Shown here: piece after piece, positions 25,837 to 33,934 of the stretch | Layout of the letters: every line of letters starts with the position of its first letter | Numbering within the stretch: the first letter of the stretch is position 1 | From: Acidobacteriota bacterium | GTDB taxonomy: Bacteria; Acidobacteriota; Terriglobia; UBA7540 | NCBI GenBank assembly: GCA_021827255.1 | Contig: JAKAWO010000002.1 | Span: 1-40,510 of the forward strand | DNA length: 40,510 bases | Direction: 5' to 3' | Notes under the pieces: model-generated | Database searches by the model: none | Told to the model about the DNA's origin: nothing | What the model saw: only the letters and a program-made list of their open reading frames with translations | Program-made: the position numbers and the translations under genes

Positions 25837-26793
25837 TCACGGGGTCTTCCGGCCAGCGGCTGCCAGTTCTTCGACTTCGTCTCGAGTCGGCAAGGAAGGC
25901 TGAGCGCCGAGGCGGGTGACGGTCAGCGCGCCCGCGGCATTTGCATACCTTATGGATTCTTCTAGCGATGAGCCCAATACCAGCTTCGTGGTAAGGACCG
26001 CGGTGAAGGCGTCACCGGCCGCGGTAGGATCAATCGCCCTGACTTTGTGGGCGGGAAAGTGTCTGGCGTTGCGCGTTCCTTTGCCGGTCACTAACATGGC
26101 GCCGTCGCTTCCGAGTTTGAGGACCACCGCCTTTGCTCCGAGTTCGAGCAGCTTTTCTGCCGCTTCACGCGCGGAAACACGCCCCGAGATTTTGTCTCCG
26201 CTGAGCGCCTCAAGCTCGGTCTCGTTCGGAGAGACAATGTCCGCCAGCTTGAGGACTTCCGGGGGACAATGGCGTGGAGGGCCAGCATCGAGCACCGTGA
26301 GCTTTCCCGCCCGGTGGGCCAGCGCGAGGGCGGCTTGGACTGTCTCGAGAGGGATTTCCAGCACAGCCATCAGTGCGTCGGCGGCTTCGACCAGATCGCG
26401 GACGCTTTCGACGTCAGCCGGCCGAAGCGTGTTGTTCGCTCCCGGGTCAACCAGGATCGAATTGTTGCCGTTCGGATAGAGCGTGACCAAAGCGCAGCCG
26501 GTCGTGCGGCTCGCGTCCCGCTTGACCTGGCTCGTCTTCACGCCACTCGATTCGAGCGCCCCGACCAGGAAATCACCCATCATATCCTGGCCCACCGCGC
26601 CGATAAGAGTGGTCTGGATTCCCTGCCGGGCCACCGCAACGGCTTGATTGGCTCCCTTACCGCCGGGAAAGAACTTCAGATTGGTCGCCAGCAGGCTTTC
26701 GCCCTCTCTGGGCAGCCGCTCCGCCTTCATCACCAAATCGAAAATAATGCTCCCCACGACTACGATGCGCAGGTCATCGGCGCGGCGCGCCAT
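25837..26793 (-). CDS. Ribokinase-family sugar kinase
   Basis: This 318-residue PfkB-fold kinase has the N-terminal signature FFPGGKGANQAVAVARQG, the ATP-side block DIVSPNETELEALSG, and the catalytic region AIDPTAAGDAFTAVL. The anion-hole motif is TAAGD rather than the commoner TGAGD, a change also seen in active homologues; Asp in GDAF is the catalytic base. Length and motif order match ribokinase. It would phosphorylate ribose or a similar sugar with ATP. It is convergent with the DUF4380-like gene (61-bp gap), so it is transcribed separately from the sugar-catabolism block but may serve the same pathway. Confidence 0.88.
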   Translation of the reverse strand: MARRADDLRIVVVGSIIFDLVMKAERLPREGESLLATNLKFFPGGKGANQAVAVARQGIQTTLIGAVGQDMMGDFLVGALESSGVKTSQVKRDASRTTGCALVTLYPNGNNSILVDPGANNTLRPADVESVRDLVEAADALMAVLEIPLETVQAALALAHRAGKLTVLDAGPPRHCPPEVLKLADIVSPNETELEALSGDKISGRVSAREAAEKLLELGAKAVVLKLGSDGAMLVTGKGTRNARHFPAHKVRAIDPTAAGDAFTAVLTTKLVLGSSLEESIRYANAAGALTVTRLGAQPSLPTRDEVEELAAAGRKTP

Positions 26794-26973
26794 GGTCCCT
26801 CCCTCGGCGCTGCTAAAGGATCGCGGTTAAATTGAGAACTCGGCATTATCGAATCTCATGCTTTGGCCCGAATGTCAAGGACTTGCGCGGAGCCGGCGGT
26901 GGCTTCCAAGTGGGGAAAGAAATCGTTGCTTTGACGGCCAAGCTCATGGGGCGGTTTCGACCGACTGAGGATC

Positions 26974-27002
26974 TTTACAGTCGTCTTGCCGGCGGTTAAT
27001 GT
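26974..27002 (+). promoter_or_regulatory. Sigma70-type promoter candidate for the ACT-domain gene
   Basis: TTTACA (26974-26979) and TAATGT (26997-27002) are separated by 17 bp and lie 28 bp before the ATG at 27031. An AGGAGGG ribosome-binding site follows, close to the start. The rest of the gap back to 26794 holds no gene. Confidence 0.5.
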
Positions 27003-27030
27003 TGTGAGAAAGAGCTTTTAGGAGGGCTGG

Positions 27031-27432
27031 ATGGGAAAAGCGAAACAGATCACTGTGTGGGTGGACAACCGTCAGGGTCAACTGGCTCGTATCGCCAGAG
27101 CGCTGGCGGATGCTAAGGTCAACATCACGGCCCTCGCGGCCTACGATGCGGGGAATGAAAGCCCGATACGGTTGTTGGTCAACAGTGCGGCGAAGGCGCG
27201 CAAAGCGCTGGAAGCGCTGGGGGCTCGGGTGACGGAAGAGGATGTCTTGCGCCTGACCCTGGCGGAGAAGCCGGGACAACTGGCCGCCATAAGTGAACGT
27301 CTGGCCGAACAGCGTATCAATATCGAATACGCTTATGAGACGGTCGCGGCGGGCGCGAAGCAAGCTGATCTTATCCTCGCCGTTTCAGACTTGGGGGGAG
27401 CCGTGAAGGCGCTGCGAGGATTTCGTTCCTAA
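27031..27432 (+). CDS. Double ACT-domain protein
   Basis: This 133-residue protein consists of two ACT domains: about residues 5-65 (QITVWVDNRQGQLARIARALADAKVNITALAA) and 70-130 (LRLTLAEKPGQLAAISERLAEQRINIEYAYE). ACT domains bind amino acids and regulate metabolic enzymes, and stand-alone pairs are thought to act as small sensors or regulatory subunits. No enzyme domain is attached. The start has a strong AGGAGGG ribosome-binding site and a candidate promoter. The 3' end overlaps the convergent P1-peptidase reading frame by 62 bp. The target enzyme is unknown. Confidence 0.88.
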   Translation: MGKAKQITVWVDNRQGQLARIARALADAKVNITALAAYDAGNESPIRLLVNSAAKARKALEALGARVTEEDVLRLTLAEKPGQLAAISERLAEQRINIEYAYETVAAGAKQADLILAVSDLGGAVKALRGFRS

Positions 27433-28591
27433 CAGGCGTTCCTGCCGTCTTGCGGCTGTCGCAAAAGGACATGAGGGGCTGCCAGGTGCTCCGACGGCCA
27501 AAACCTGCCCCGTCCGTCAATGAAGGCAAGCCGCCGAGGCTGGCTGATGACCGCACGGCGCGGAGGATCGCCTGGGCGACGGCCTCGGCGGCGGCCGTTC
27601 CCAAGGCGCTGAGGTCGGCGCGATCGGTTCCCATGGAAAGCGCGAAGACCAAGTCGCCGTCGAATGGCGTATGAACGGGGCGAAGGGCTCGCGCCAGGCC
27701 GTCCTGAGCCATCTGGGCGACCTTGGTAGCCTGGAGCTTGGTTAAAGCGGCGTTGGTCATCACCACGGCGAGGGTGGTATTCGTCGCTCCGAAGGAGCGC
27801 CGCGTTTTGCCCCGCAGCATCTCCTCTGCCGTTCCCACCAACCGGGTTGAGGCTGGCGAGGCGCGGGTTCCGGCAACGATGATTCCAGTGGCAGGGTCCA
27901 CAACGTCTCCGAAGGCGTTCACCACCACGAACGCCTGAACGACGACGGTGCCGCTGGCCACCTCGGCGTCCTCGCGCTGCTTTTGAGAACTGGCAGAAGC
28001 GCTCGCCGCGGTCATCGTGCAACTGCAAAAGCCTGCGCCGCCCTTCATTGCGGAGCGAATGCCGAAGAGTTTTCCTACCGTTGCGCCGGTTCCCGCTCCG
28101 ACGCAGCCCTCGGCGACTTCGCTCGAAGCTGAGCGGCAGGCCTGATACGCCATATCGGCTGTTGGGCGCGCTCGGGCCGAGCCGAGGTTCAGGTCAAAGA
28201 TCACCGCGGCGGGCACGATCGGCACGCGAACCTTCCCGGCCGGAAAGCCAACCCGGCGGGATTCAAGATAGCGCATCACGCCGGCCGCGGCGTCGAGGCC
28301 GAAGGCGCTGCCGCCAGTTAAGAAAACGGCGTGGACGCGCTCGACGATATGACCGGGCAGGCAGGCGGCAAGATCGCGCGTTCCGGCGGCGGAGCCGCGC
28401 ACGTCCACGCCACAGACGGCGCCGCCTTCGGTCAAAATGACCGTGCAGCCGGTCAACCCGCGAAAATCACTGGCGTGGCCGATGCGGAAGCCCGGCAAAA
28501 GTCGAGTCGCCGGCCGTCTTTTGCCTCCCCTCCTTTCGGCGCGAGGCGCGGAGTCGCGCGCGCGGACGGCGCGTTGGGTATTGAGTCGCAT
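27371..28591 (-). CDS. P1-family (S58, DmpA-like) peptidase
   Basis: This 406-residue protein belongs to the N-terminal-nucleophile aminopeptidases of family S58. PGFRIGHASDFRGLTGCTVIL is the entry block. GGSAFGLDAAAGVMRYLE and CVGAGTGATVGKLFG are conserved core segments. The self-cleavage site should be Asn-Thr in GATNTTLAVVMTNAAL, the new N-terminal Thr becoming the nucleophile. LSMGTDRADLSALG and ILRAVRSSASLGGLPSL end the usual domain. About 40 further residues (TDGAGFGRRST to PPSLKRRG) form an unusual tail that runs antisense into the ACT gene. Start ATG 28591 lacks a strong ribosome-binding site. It probably releases N-terminal or beta-amino acids in the cytosol. Confidence 0.85.
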   Translation of the reverse strand: MRLNTQRAVRARDSAPRAERRGGKRRPATRLLPGFRIGHASDFRGLTGCTVILTEGGAVCGVDVRGSAAGTRDLAACLPGHIVERVHAVFLTGGSAFGLDAAAGVMRYLESRRVGFPAGKVRVPIVPAAVIFDLNLGSARARPTADMAYQACRSASSEVAEGCVGAGTGATVGKLFGIRSAMKGGAGFCSCTMTAASASASSQKQREDAEVASGTVVVQAFVVVNAFGDVVDPATGIIVAGTRASPASTRLVGTAEEMLRGKTRRSFGATNTTLAVVMTNAALTKLQATKVAQMAQDGLARALRPVHTPFDGDLVFALSMGTDRADLSALGTAAAEAVAQAILRAVRSSASLGGLPSLTDGAGFGRRSTWQPLMSFCDSRKTAGTPVRNEILAAPSRLPPSLKRRG

Positions 28592-28633
28592 TGGCGCCGC
28601 TTATTGTGCGCCGTAGCGCCGTCGCCGTCAATT

Positions 28634-30466
28634 CTACTGCGCCTTAAGCTGGGTCCAATAGCGGTCGTAGAGAAGCATCGCCGGACCCAGGTCGCGCATG
28701 AATTCGCACCGCGTGAGCGAGGCGGGATCGGGAAATACGGCGGTGCTTTTCAACAGCCACGGCTCGACGTAGCGCGGCGCCAGCAGGTTGGGCGTGTTAA
28801 ACCCGCAGTCGTTGATGAACTCGGCGGCGACGCGCGGACGGTAAAACCAATTGATGAATTCGAGCGCCAGCTCTTTGTGCGGCGCGTTGCGCGGAATGCA
28901 AGCGCAATCCACGGAGATCGTGCAGCCTTCTTTGGGAATGACGTAGCGGATGTTGGGGTTTTCGTGCATCACGAAGGTCATGTTGCCGTTGTAAGCCTGG
29001 GCGATCCAGGCGTCGCCGGCCGCGAGGTCCTGCTGAAAATTGGAGCTGTTGTAACCCTTCACGAGCGGTTTCTCGCGCAGGAGCAGGTCGCGCGCCTGGC
29101 GAAGCTGGGCGGGATTCGTGGTGTTCAAGGAATAGCCGAGTTCTTTGAGCGCCATGGCGAAGACTTCCCGCATATCGTCGAGCAGCAGGATGTGTCCCGC
29201 GTAGCGTGGATCGAACATCACCTTCCAACTGTCCACTTTCCCTTTCACCAGGTCAGCTCGGTAGGCCAGGCCGGTGGTTCCCCAGGCGTAAGGAACGGAA
29301 TAATTGTTGTGGGGATCAAACGGGAGGCGCATGAAGCGCGGATCGGCGTGCGCCCAGACGTTGGGCAGTTTTGATTTGTCGAGCCGCGCCAGCAATCCCT
29401 GGCGGATGAGGATCTGAACCATGTAGTCGCTGGGGGTGACGACGTCATAGGCGACGTTTCCGGCCTGGAGCTTGGCCAGCAGGGCTTCGTTGGAGTCGTA
29501 GTAGTCGTAGTTAATGTGGCAGTGATACGCCTGCTCGAAGCCGTGGATGAGGCGGGGCGAGAGGTAGTCCGACCAGACGTACAGGTTGAGCTGCGGGAGA
29601 TTGCCGGCGGTCGGCCAGGTTCGAGCGAGCACCGGAATCGCCATGAAGACGACGACGCCGGCGAGCGCCGCCATCGCCCGGCGCAGGGACATTGCTCCCC
29701 GCTCGAGCCGCTGGGCGATATAGACCAGCGGAACTGTGGCCGCCAGGATCGCCGTCGAGACGGCGTTGATTTCCGGGGTGATGCCCCGCTTCAGCATGGA
29801 GTAGATCTGGAGCGGCAGCGTCGTCGAGCCGACGCCCGCCACAAAGGAGCTGATCAGATAATCGTCGAAGGAAGCCGTGAAGACCAGCAGCGCGCCGGAA
29901 AGAACGGCCGGAGCGGCCATCGGAAGCGTGACGCGGAAAAAGGCGCGCCATTCGTTGGCCCCGAGGTCGAGCGCCGCCTCCACGTGGGAGCGGCCGGCCG
30001 ACGCCAGCCTCGCCCCGGTCACGATGATGACGTAAGAGATACAGAAGGCGACGTGCGCGAGGATTACGGACGCAAGCCCCAGCTCCAGGTGAATCAGGCT
30101 GAAAAAGATGACCATGGCGACGGCGATGACGATTTCCGGGATAATCAGGGGAAGGTAAATGACGGCGTCAGCGGCCGGCTTCCACTTTCCCGCTGGGCGC
30201 GACAACACCAGCGCCGCCATCGTTCCGAAGACGACGCACACCAGCGTGGCGACGGCAGCAATCAAAAAGCTGTTCATGAGGGCGTGGAAGATGCGATGGT
30301 CCCGCCAGAGCGTGGTGTACCAGAGCAGAGTGAAGCCCCGCCAGCGCGCCGTGAGACGCGACTGGTTGAAGGAAAAAATCACCAGGACGGCGATCGGCGC
30401 ATAGAGAAAAAAATAAACGAGCGCCGACGCCAGCGCCAATCCGTAGCCGCCTCGCGGGGCTCGCAT
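28634..30466 (-). CDS. potCD: Fused polyamine-type ABC permease and substrate-binding protein (PotC-PotD)
   Basis: One 610-residue frame contains two proteins. Residues 1-258 are a PotC-type permease: six helices (LALASALVYFFLYAPIAVLVIF onward) with the EAA loop EAALDLGANEWRAFFRVTLPMAAPA. Then RLERGAMSLRRAMAALAGVVVFMAIPVLA forms a seventh membrane helix, once a PotD signal peptide. Residues about 285-610 are a PotD-like binding protein (LNLYVWSDYLSPRLIHGFEQ, DVVTPSDYMVQ, YAWGTTGLAYR). The extra helix places the binding domain outside, beside the permease. An internal ATG (29692) with GGGGAG close before it could also give free PotD. The ATG at 30466 overlaps the PotB stop (ATGA). No ATPase gene is nearby. 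Substrate is presumably spermidine or putrescine. Confidence 0.9.
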   Translation of the reverse strand: MRAPRGGYGLALASALVYFFLYAPIAVLVIFSFNQSRLTARWRGFTLLWYTTLWRDHRIFHALMNSFLIAAVATLVCVVFGTMAALVLSRPAGKWKPAADAVIYLPLIIPEIVIAVAMVIFFSLIHLELGLASVILAHVAFCISYVIIVTGARLASAGRSHVEAALDLGANEWRAFFRVTLPMAAPAVLSGALLVFTASFDDYLISSFVAGVGSTTLPLQIYSMLKRGITPEINAVSTAILAATVPLVYIAQRLERGAMSLRRAMAALAGVVVFMAIPVLARTWPTAGNLPQLNLYVWSDYLSPRLIHGFEQAYHCHINYDYYDSNEALLAKLQAGNVAYDVVTPSDYMVQILIRQGLLARLDKSKLPNVWAHADPRFMRLPFDPHNNYSVPYAWGTTGLAYRADLVKGKVDSWKVMFDPRYAGHILLLDDMREVFAMALKELGYSLNTTNPAQLRQARDLLLREKPLVKGYNSSNFQQDLAAGDAWIAQAYNGNMTFVMHENPNIRYVIPKEGCTISVDCACIPRNAPHKELALEFINWFYRPRVAAEFINDCGFNTPNLLAPRYVEPWLLKSTAVFPDPASLTRCEFMRDLGPAMLLYDRYWTQLKAQ

Positions 30467-31344
30467 CAGAGCAGCTCCCGCGCCCCGCGCTCGGAGCTGT
30501 GACGGCTCACGAGCAAGAGCGCCAGCACCCCAAACGTCAGCAGAAAGGCGACGGCGGAGCCGAAAGGCTGATTGCGCGCCACGGCAAACTGGTCCTGAAT
30601 CAGGTTGCCGACCATCATGCTGCGCGCTCCTCCCAGCAGGTCCGGCGTGATAAAGGCCCCCGCCGCAGAAATGAACACTAGGGCGGAGCCTGCCGCCAAG
30701 CCGCTCGAAGAAAGCGGCAGCGTCACCCGCAGGAACGTCCTCCAGCGGCCGGCGCCCAAGTCCTGAGCGGCCTCGAGCAGCGCCGGATCCAGGTTTCGTA
30801 GGACGGCATAGAGCGGCAGAATCATGAAGGGCAATTGCGCGTACACCAGCCCGACGAATACCGCGAAGGTTGTGTAGAGCAACTGCAAGGGCTGGTGGAT
30901 GAGACCCAGCCAAAGAAGAGCGTCATTGATGACGCCCTGCGCCCGAAAGATCAGCATCCAGGCGTAAGTGCGAATCAGATAGCTGGTCCAGAAGGGAATC
31001 ACCACCAGCATCAACAGGACTGACTTCCATGCGCCTGCGACCCGAACCGCAATCGCATAAGCAACCACGTAACCCAAAACGGCGCAGACGAGCGTGGTGG
31101 CGAGCGCAATCCAGAGCGAGCGCCAGTAGATTTCCAAATAGAGCGGGTGAAAGGCGCGAAGGTAGTTTTGCAGGCTGAAAATCCACTGAATCGTGCCGTA
31201 CCGGGCGCGCTGGGCGAAGCTGACAGCAAAAAGATAGACGAGGGGCAACAGGAACAGACCGGCGAGGAAAAACAGGCTTCCTGAAAGGAGCGCCAACGTC
31301 CGCAGTCTCGGCCTTCGGCGAAAAAACTGAGACGGTGTTTCCAT
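30466..31344 (-). CDS. potB: Polyamine-type ABC transporter permease (PotB)
   Basis: This 292-residue permease starts METPSQFFRRRPRLRTLALLSGSLFFLAGLFLLPLVYLFAVSF, with the first membrane helix. Six helices follow in the BPD_transp_1 pattern. The EAA loop is EAAQDLGAGRWRTFLRVTLPLSSSGLAAG, which contacts the ATPase, and FISAAGAFITPDLLGGARSMMVGNLIQDQF is a PotB hallmark. It forms the heterodimeric membrane channel with the fused PotC. Its stop overlaps the PotC start by 4 bp, so translation is coupled. It is the first gene of the leftward operon; the usual upstream potA is replaced by a divergent TPR gene. Confidence 0.93.
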   Translation of the reverse strand: METPSQFFRRRPRLRTLALLSGSLFFLAGLFLLPLVYLFAVSFAQRARYGTIQWIFSLQNYLRAFHPLYLEIYWRSLWIALATTLVCAVLGYVVAYAIAVRVAGAWKSVLLMLVVIPFWTSYLIRTYAWMLIFRAQGVINDALLWLGLIHQPLQLLYTTFAVFVGLVYAQLPFMILPLYAVLRNLDPALLEAAQDLGAGRWRTFLRVTLPLSSSGLAAGSALVFISAAGAFITPDLLGGARSMMVGNLIQDQFAVARNQPFGSAVAFLLTFGVLALLLVSRHSSERGARELL

Positions 31345-31402
31345 GGCGTCAGGCTCGCAGCTCGGAACATCTTCCGCACGGATGATAGCGGGCCGCTGGG
31401 CG

Positions 31403-31432
31403 AAGATATCGAAGGGCGCACTCTTCTGTCAA
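31403..31432 (-). promoter_or_regulatory. Sigma70-type promoter candidate for potB-potCD
   Basis: On the minus strand TTGACA (31432-31427) and TATCTT (31408-31403) are separated by 18 bp, about 60 bp upstream of the PotB ATG at 31344. A perfect -35 and the right orientation support it. It lies in the divergent gap shared with the TPR gene. Confidence 0.55.
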
Positions 31433-31505
31433 ACCCTTCGACTCCACCGTGAACCTTCTTCCCGAATCAAGACAGCCTTTCCTGGTTCGGTGTATTCTAA
31501 AAATA

Positions 31506-33920
31506 ATGAGGCAGGCAGAGATGCAGTGGCCGAGATGGTGGCGAAGCTCTGGCGCCGCGGGGTTGATGCTTTTGGCCCTGGCGGTTCCAGGCCACTGCGC
31601 CAGGGCCGTGGAGAAGCCGCAGGCCCTCGCGCAACTGATGCGGCAGGCGAGCGGGTGGGCGCGGCAAGGCCAGTGGAAAAAGGCGGAGAAAGCTTATCGC
31701 CAAGCGGCGCGCCGGGCGCCCAGCCTCGCCGCCGCCCATGCGGGTCTGGCGAGCGCGCTGGCCGCGCGCCGGCATTACGCCGAGGCCGTTGCCGAGTATC
31801 GGAAGGCGCTGCAACTCCAGCCCAATCTCCCAGGAGCGCGCCATAATCTGGGCGAGTTGCTGCAAGCCGAGGACAAGCTGCCGCAGGCGATCGAGGAGTT
31901 CCAAGCGGAATTAAAGTTGCACCCGGGAAGCGCCCAAGCTCGCGCCGACTTGGCGTCGGCCTTGGCGGCCAGCCAAAACTATTCGGCGGCCGTGGTGGAG
32001 CTCCATCAAGCCCTTACGCTCCAGCCCCGCAACCCGAAGATTCTGGCCTCGCTGGCCTCCACGCTCCTGCAGGCGGGGAAGGCCCCGCAGGCCATTCAGG
32101 AATATCGCCTTGCCCTGCAGCAAGAGCCAAGGAATGCCGGCCTGCGCGCCGGGCTTGCGGCCGCCTTGAATGAGGCGGGTCAATTTGCCGAGAGTATTGC
32201 CGAGTATCGAACCGCAGTTCGCCTTTCGCCCAATGATGCTAGCCTGCACCTGAAGCTGGGGAACGCGCTCAGCGCCGGGGGCCAGCCGATGGAGGCGATC
32301 TCCCAGTACCGCCAAGCGGTGGCGCTCCGCCCCCAGCGGGCCGATTACCGGATTGCCCTAGCGACATCCTATCGAAGCGTGGGCGATTACGCCGACGCGG
32401 TTAAAGAACTGCAAGAATTGGTTCGGCTGAAGCCGCAAAGCGCGGCCGCCCATTCCGACCTGGCTGCCGCCTATCTCTCGATGGGCAACCATCTGGCCGC
32501 CATCAGCGAGTACCGCGAGGCGCTCCGCCTGAAACCTCACGATCCGCCCCTCCATGAACAACTCGGCCTGGTCCTGAGGAAAACCGGTGACCTTCTAGGC
32601 GCGGTAGCCGAACTCCAGGAGGCGGTTCGGCTGGCTCCCGCTTCGCCCGGCTACCATCGCAATCTGGCCGAGGCGCTGGAAGCGAAAGGCGACGTTGCCG
32701 GGTTCATTAGAGAGTACCAGCAGGAGGTCCGGCTGAGCCCCGATGACGCGGACGCGCGCCTGCACTTGGCGAGCGGCTATGAGTCGGCGCACGAGATGCG
32801 CAAGGCTTTGCGGGAGTATCAAGTCGCCGTCTATCTGCGCCCCCAAAGCCCAGAGTTGCACTACCGACTCGCTAGGGTCTTGAAAGCTCTCGGAAAAGAT
32901 AAGGAGGCTGAAGCTCAGCTCAATCAGGCGCTCAAGCTTCGCGCCGACTATCCCGAGGCGCTCGAAGCCTTGGGGGACTTGCTCGTCGCCGAGAAAAACT
33001 ACGCTTTGGCGGTGCCCACCTATCGGGACGCTATCCGCGCCCGGCCGGGCGATCCGCGCCTGCACGAGCGCCTGGCGCGAGCGCTGGCGCTCAACGGCGA
33101 CCAGCCCGGGGCGGCGGCGGAGATGCAAAAAGCGGTGTCGCTCGACCCGCACTACGAGCGTCAGCTTGGGGATTCGCTGGCGCATGCTGGCAAATATCAA
33201 GCGGCTGCCAAGGCCTATCGCGCCGCCTTAAAGAGGATGCCGAACGACGCTGAGATAGAATTGAGCCTCGCCAATGTGCTCGCTAAGACGGGTGACTGGC
33301 AAGGCGCGCAATCGGCGCTGCAACAGGCTATCCTTAAGGAGCCGAATTCCCCCCTGCCTCGCATCGCCCTGGCCAACGCGCTCAATCATCTCCAACAATA
33401 TTCCCAGGCAGAAACGCAAGCGCGCGCAGCGCTGAATATTACTCCCAATTCCCCCCAGGCTCATTATCGCCTGGGTTTGGCCCTGCTGGGCGAAGGCAAG
33501 GAGAACGAAGGCCTGGACGAGCTTCGGGAGTGCTTGCGCGACAACGCCAATTACAGCCCGCCGCGCCTGGCGCTCGCGAACGCCTTGCGTCAAAGCGGCC
33601 ACCTTTATGAAGCCATCGGCGACTACAAGGAATATCTTCGCCTGAATCCAGAGGACATTGCCGTGCGGTTAATTCTGGCGAAGGTTCTGCGCGATTGGAA
33701 AGATTTGAAGGACGCCATCGCGCAATGCCGCGAAGCGGTTCATTGGGCGCCGAACGACGCAGCGGCGCACCACGAATTGGCCGAGATGCTCGCGCTCGCG
33801 GGTCAGCCCGCCGAGGCGCGACAAGAATACGAGCGGTATCTCCAGCTCGCCCCCAACGCTCCCGACGCGCAAAAAGTTCGCGCTCGCCTCCGAAAGCTGG
33901 CGAGCGGCCCGGCGCGTTGA
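31506..33920 (+). CDS. Large exported tetratricopeptide-repeat protein
   Basis: This protein of about 804 residues starts at ATG 31506 (or 31521) with a signal peptide (WRRSSGAAGLMLLALAVPGHCARA). It is otherwise built almost wholly of TPR units, roughly twenty, e.g. AEAVAEYRKALQLQPNLPGARHNLGELL, AISEYREALRLKPHDPPLHEQLGLVLRKTG and EARQEYERYLQLAPNAPDAQKVRARL. No catalytic domain is present. Such long superhelices act as scaffolds, here in the periplasm or at the outer membrane. An open frame reaches back to 31449, but those codons are not signal-like. It is divergent from potB, and a functional link with the transporter is only a guess. The protein differs in sequence from the TPR gene at 3411-4862. 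Confidence 0.87.
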   Translation: MRQAEMQWPRWWRSSGAAGLMLLALAVPGHCARAVEKPQALAQLMRQASGWARQGQWKKAEKAYRQAARRAPSLAAAHAGLASALAARRHYAEAVAEYRKALQLQPNLPGARHNLGELLQAEDKLPQAIEEFQAELKLHPGSAQARADLASALAASQNYSAAVVELHQALTLQPRNPKILASLASTLLQAGKAPQAIQEYRLALQQEPRNAGLRAGLAAALNEAGQFAESIAEYRTAVRLSPNDASLHLKLGNALSAGGQPMEAISQYRQAVALRPQRADYRIALATSYRSVGDYADAVKELQELVRLKPQSAAAHSDLAAAYLSMGNHLAAISEYREALRLKPHDPPLHEQLGLVLRKTGDLLGAVAELQEAVRLAPASPGYHRNLAEALEAKGDVAGFIREYQQEVRLSPDDADARLHLASGYESAHEMRKALREYQVAVYLRPQSPELHYRLARVLKALGKDKEAEAQLNQALKLRADYPEALEALGDLLVAEKNYALAVPTYRDAIRARPGDPRLHERLARALALNGDQPGAAAEMQKAVSLDPHYERQLGDSLAHAGKYQAAAKAYRAALKRMPNDAEIELSLANVLAKTGDWQGAQSALQQAILKEPNSPLPRIALANALNHLQQYSQAETQARAALNITPNSPQAHYRLGLALLGEGKENEGLDELRECLRDNANYSPPRLALANALRQSGHLYEAIGDYKEYLRLNPEDIAVRLILAKVLRDWKDLKDAIAQCREAVHWAPNDAAAHHELAEMLALAGQPAEARQEYERYLQLAPNAPDAQKVRARLRKLASGPAR

Positions 33921-33934
33921 GTGGGTGAACTGAA

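Noticed and set aside
28331..29374. Long plus-strand ORF antisense to the peptidase and PotCD genes
   Set aside because: High-GC shadow frame; the minus-strand genes have clear family motifs.
30467..30913. N-terminal extension of the PotCD frame to 30913
   Set aside because: It is antiparallel-frame sequence within potB. Translation is Arg/Gly-rich and unlike PotC, and ATG 30466 overlaps the PotB stop.
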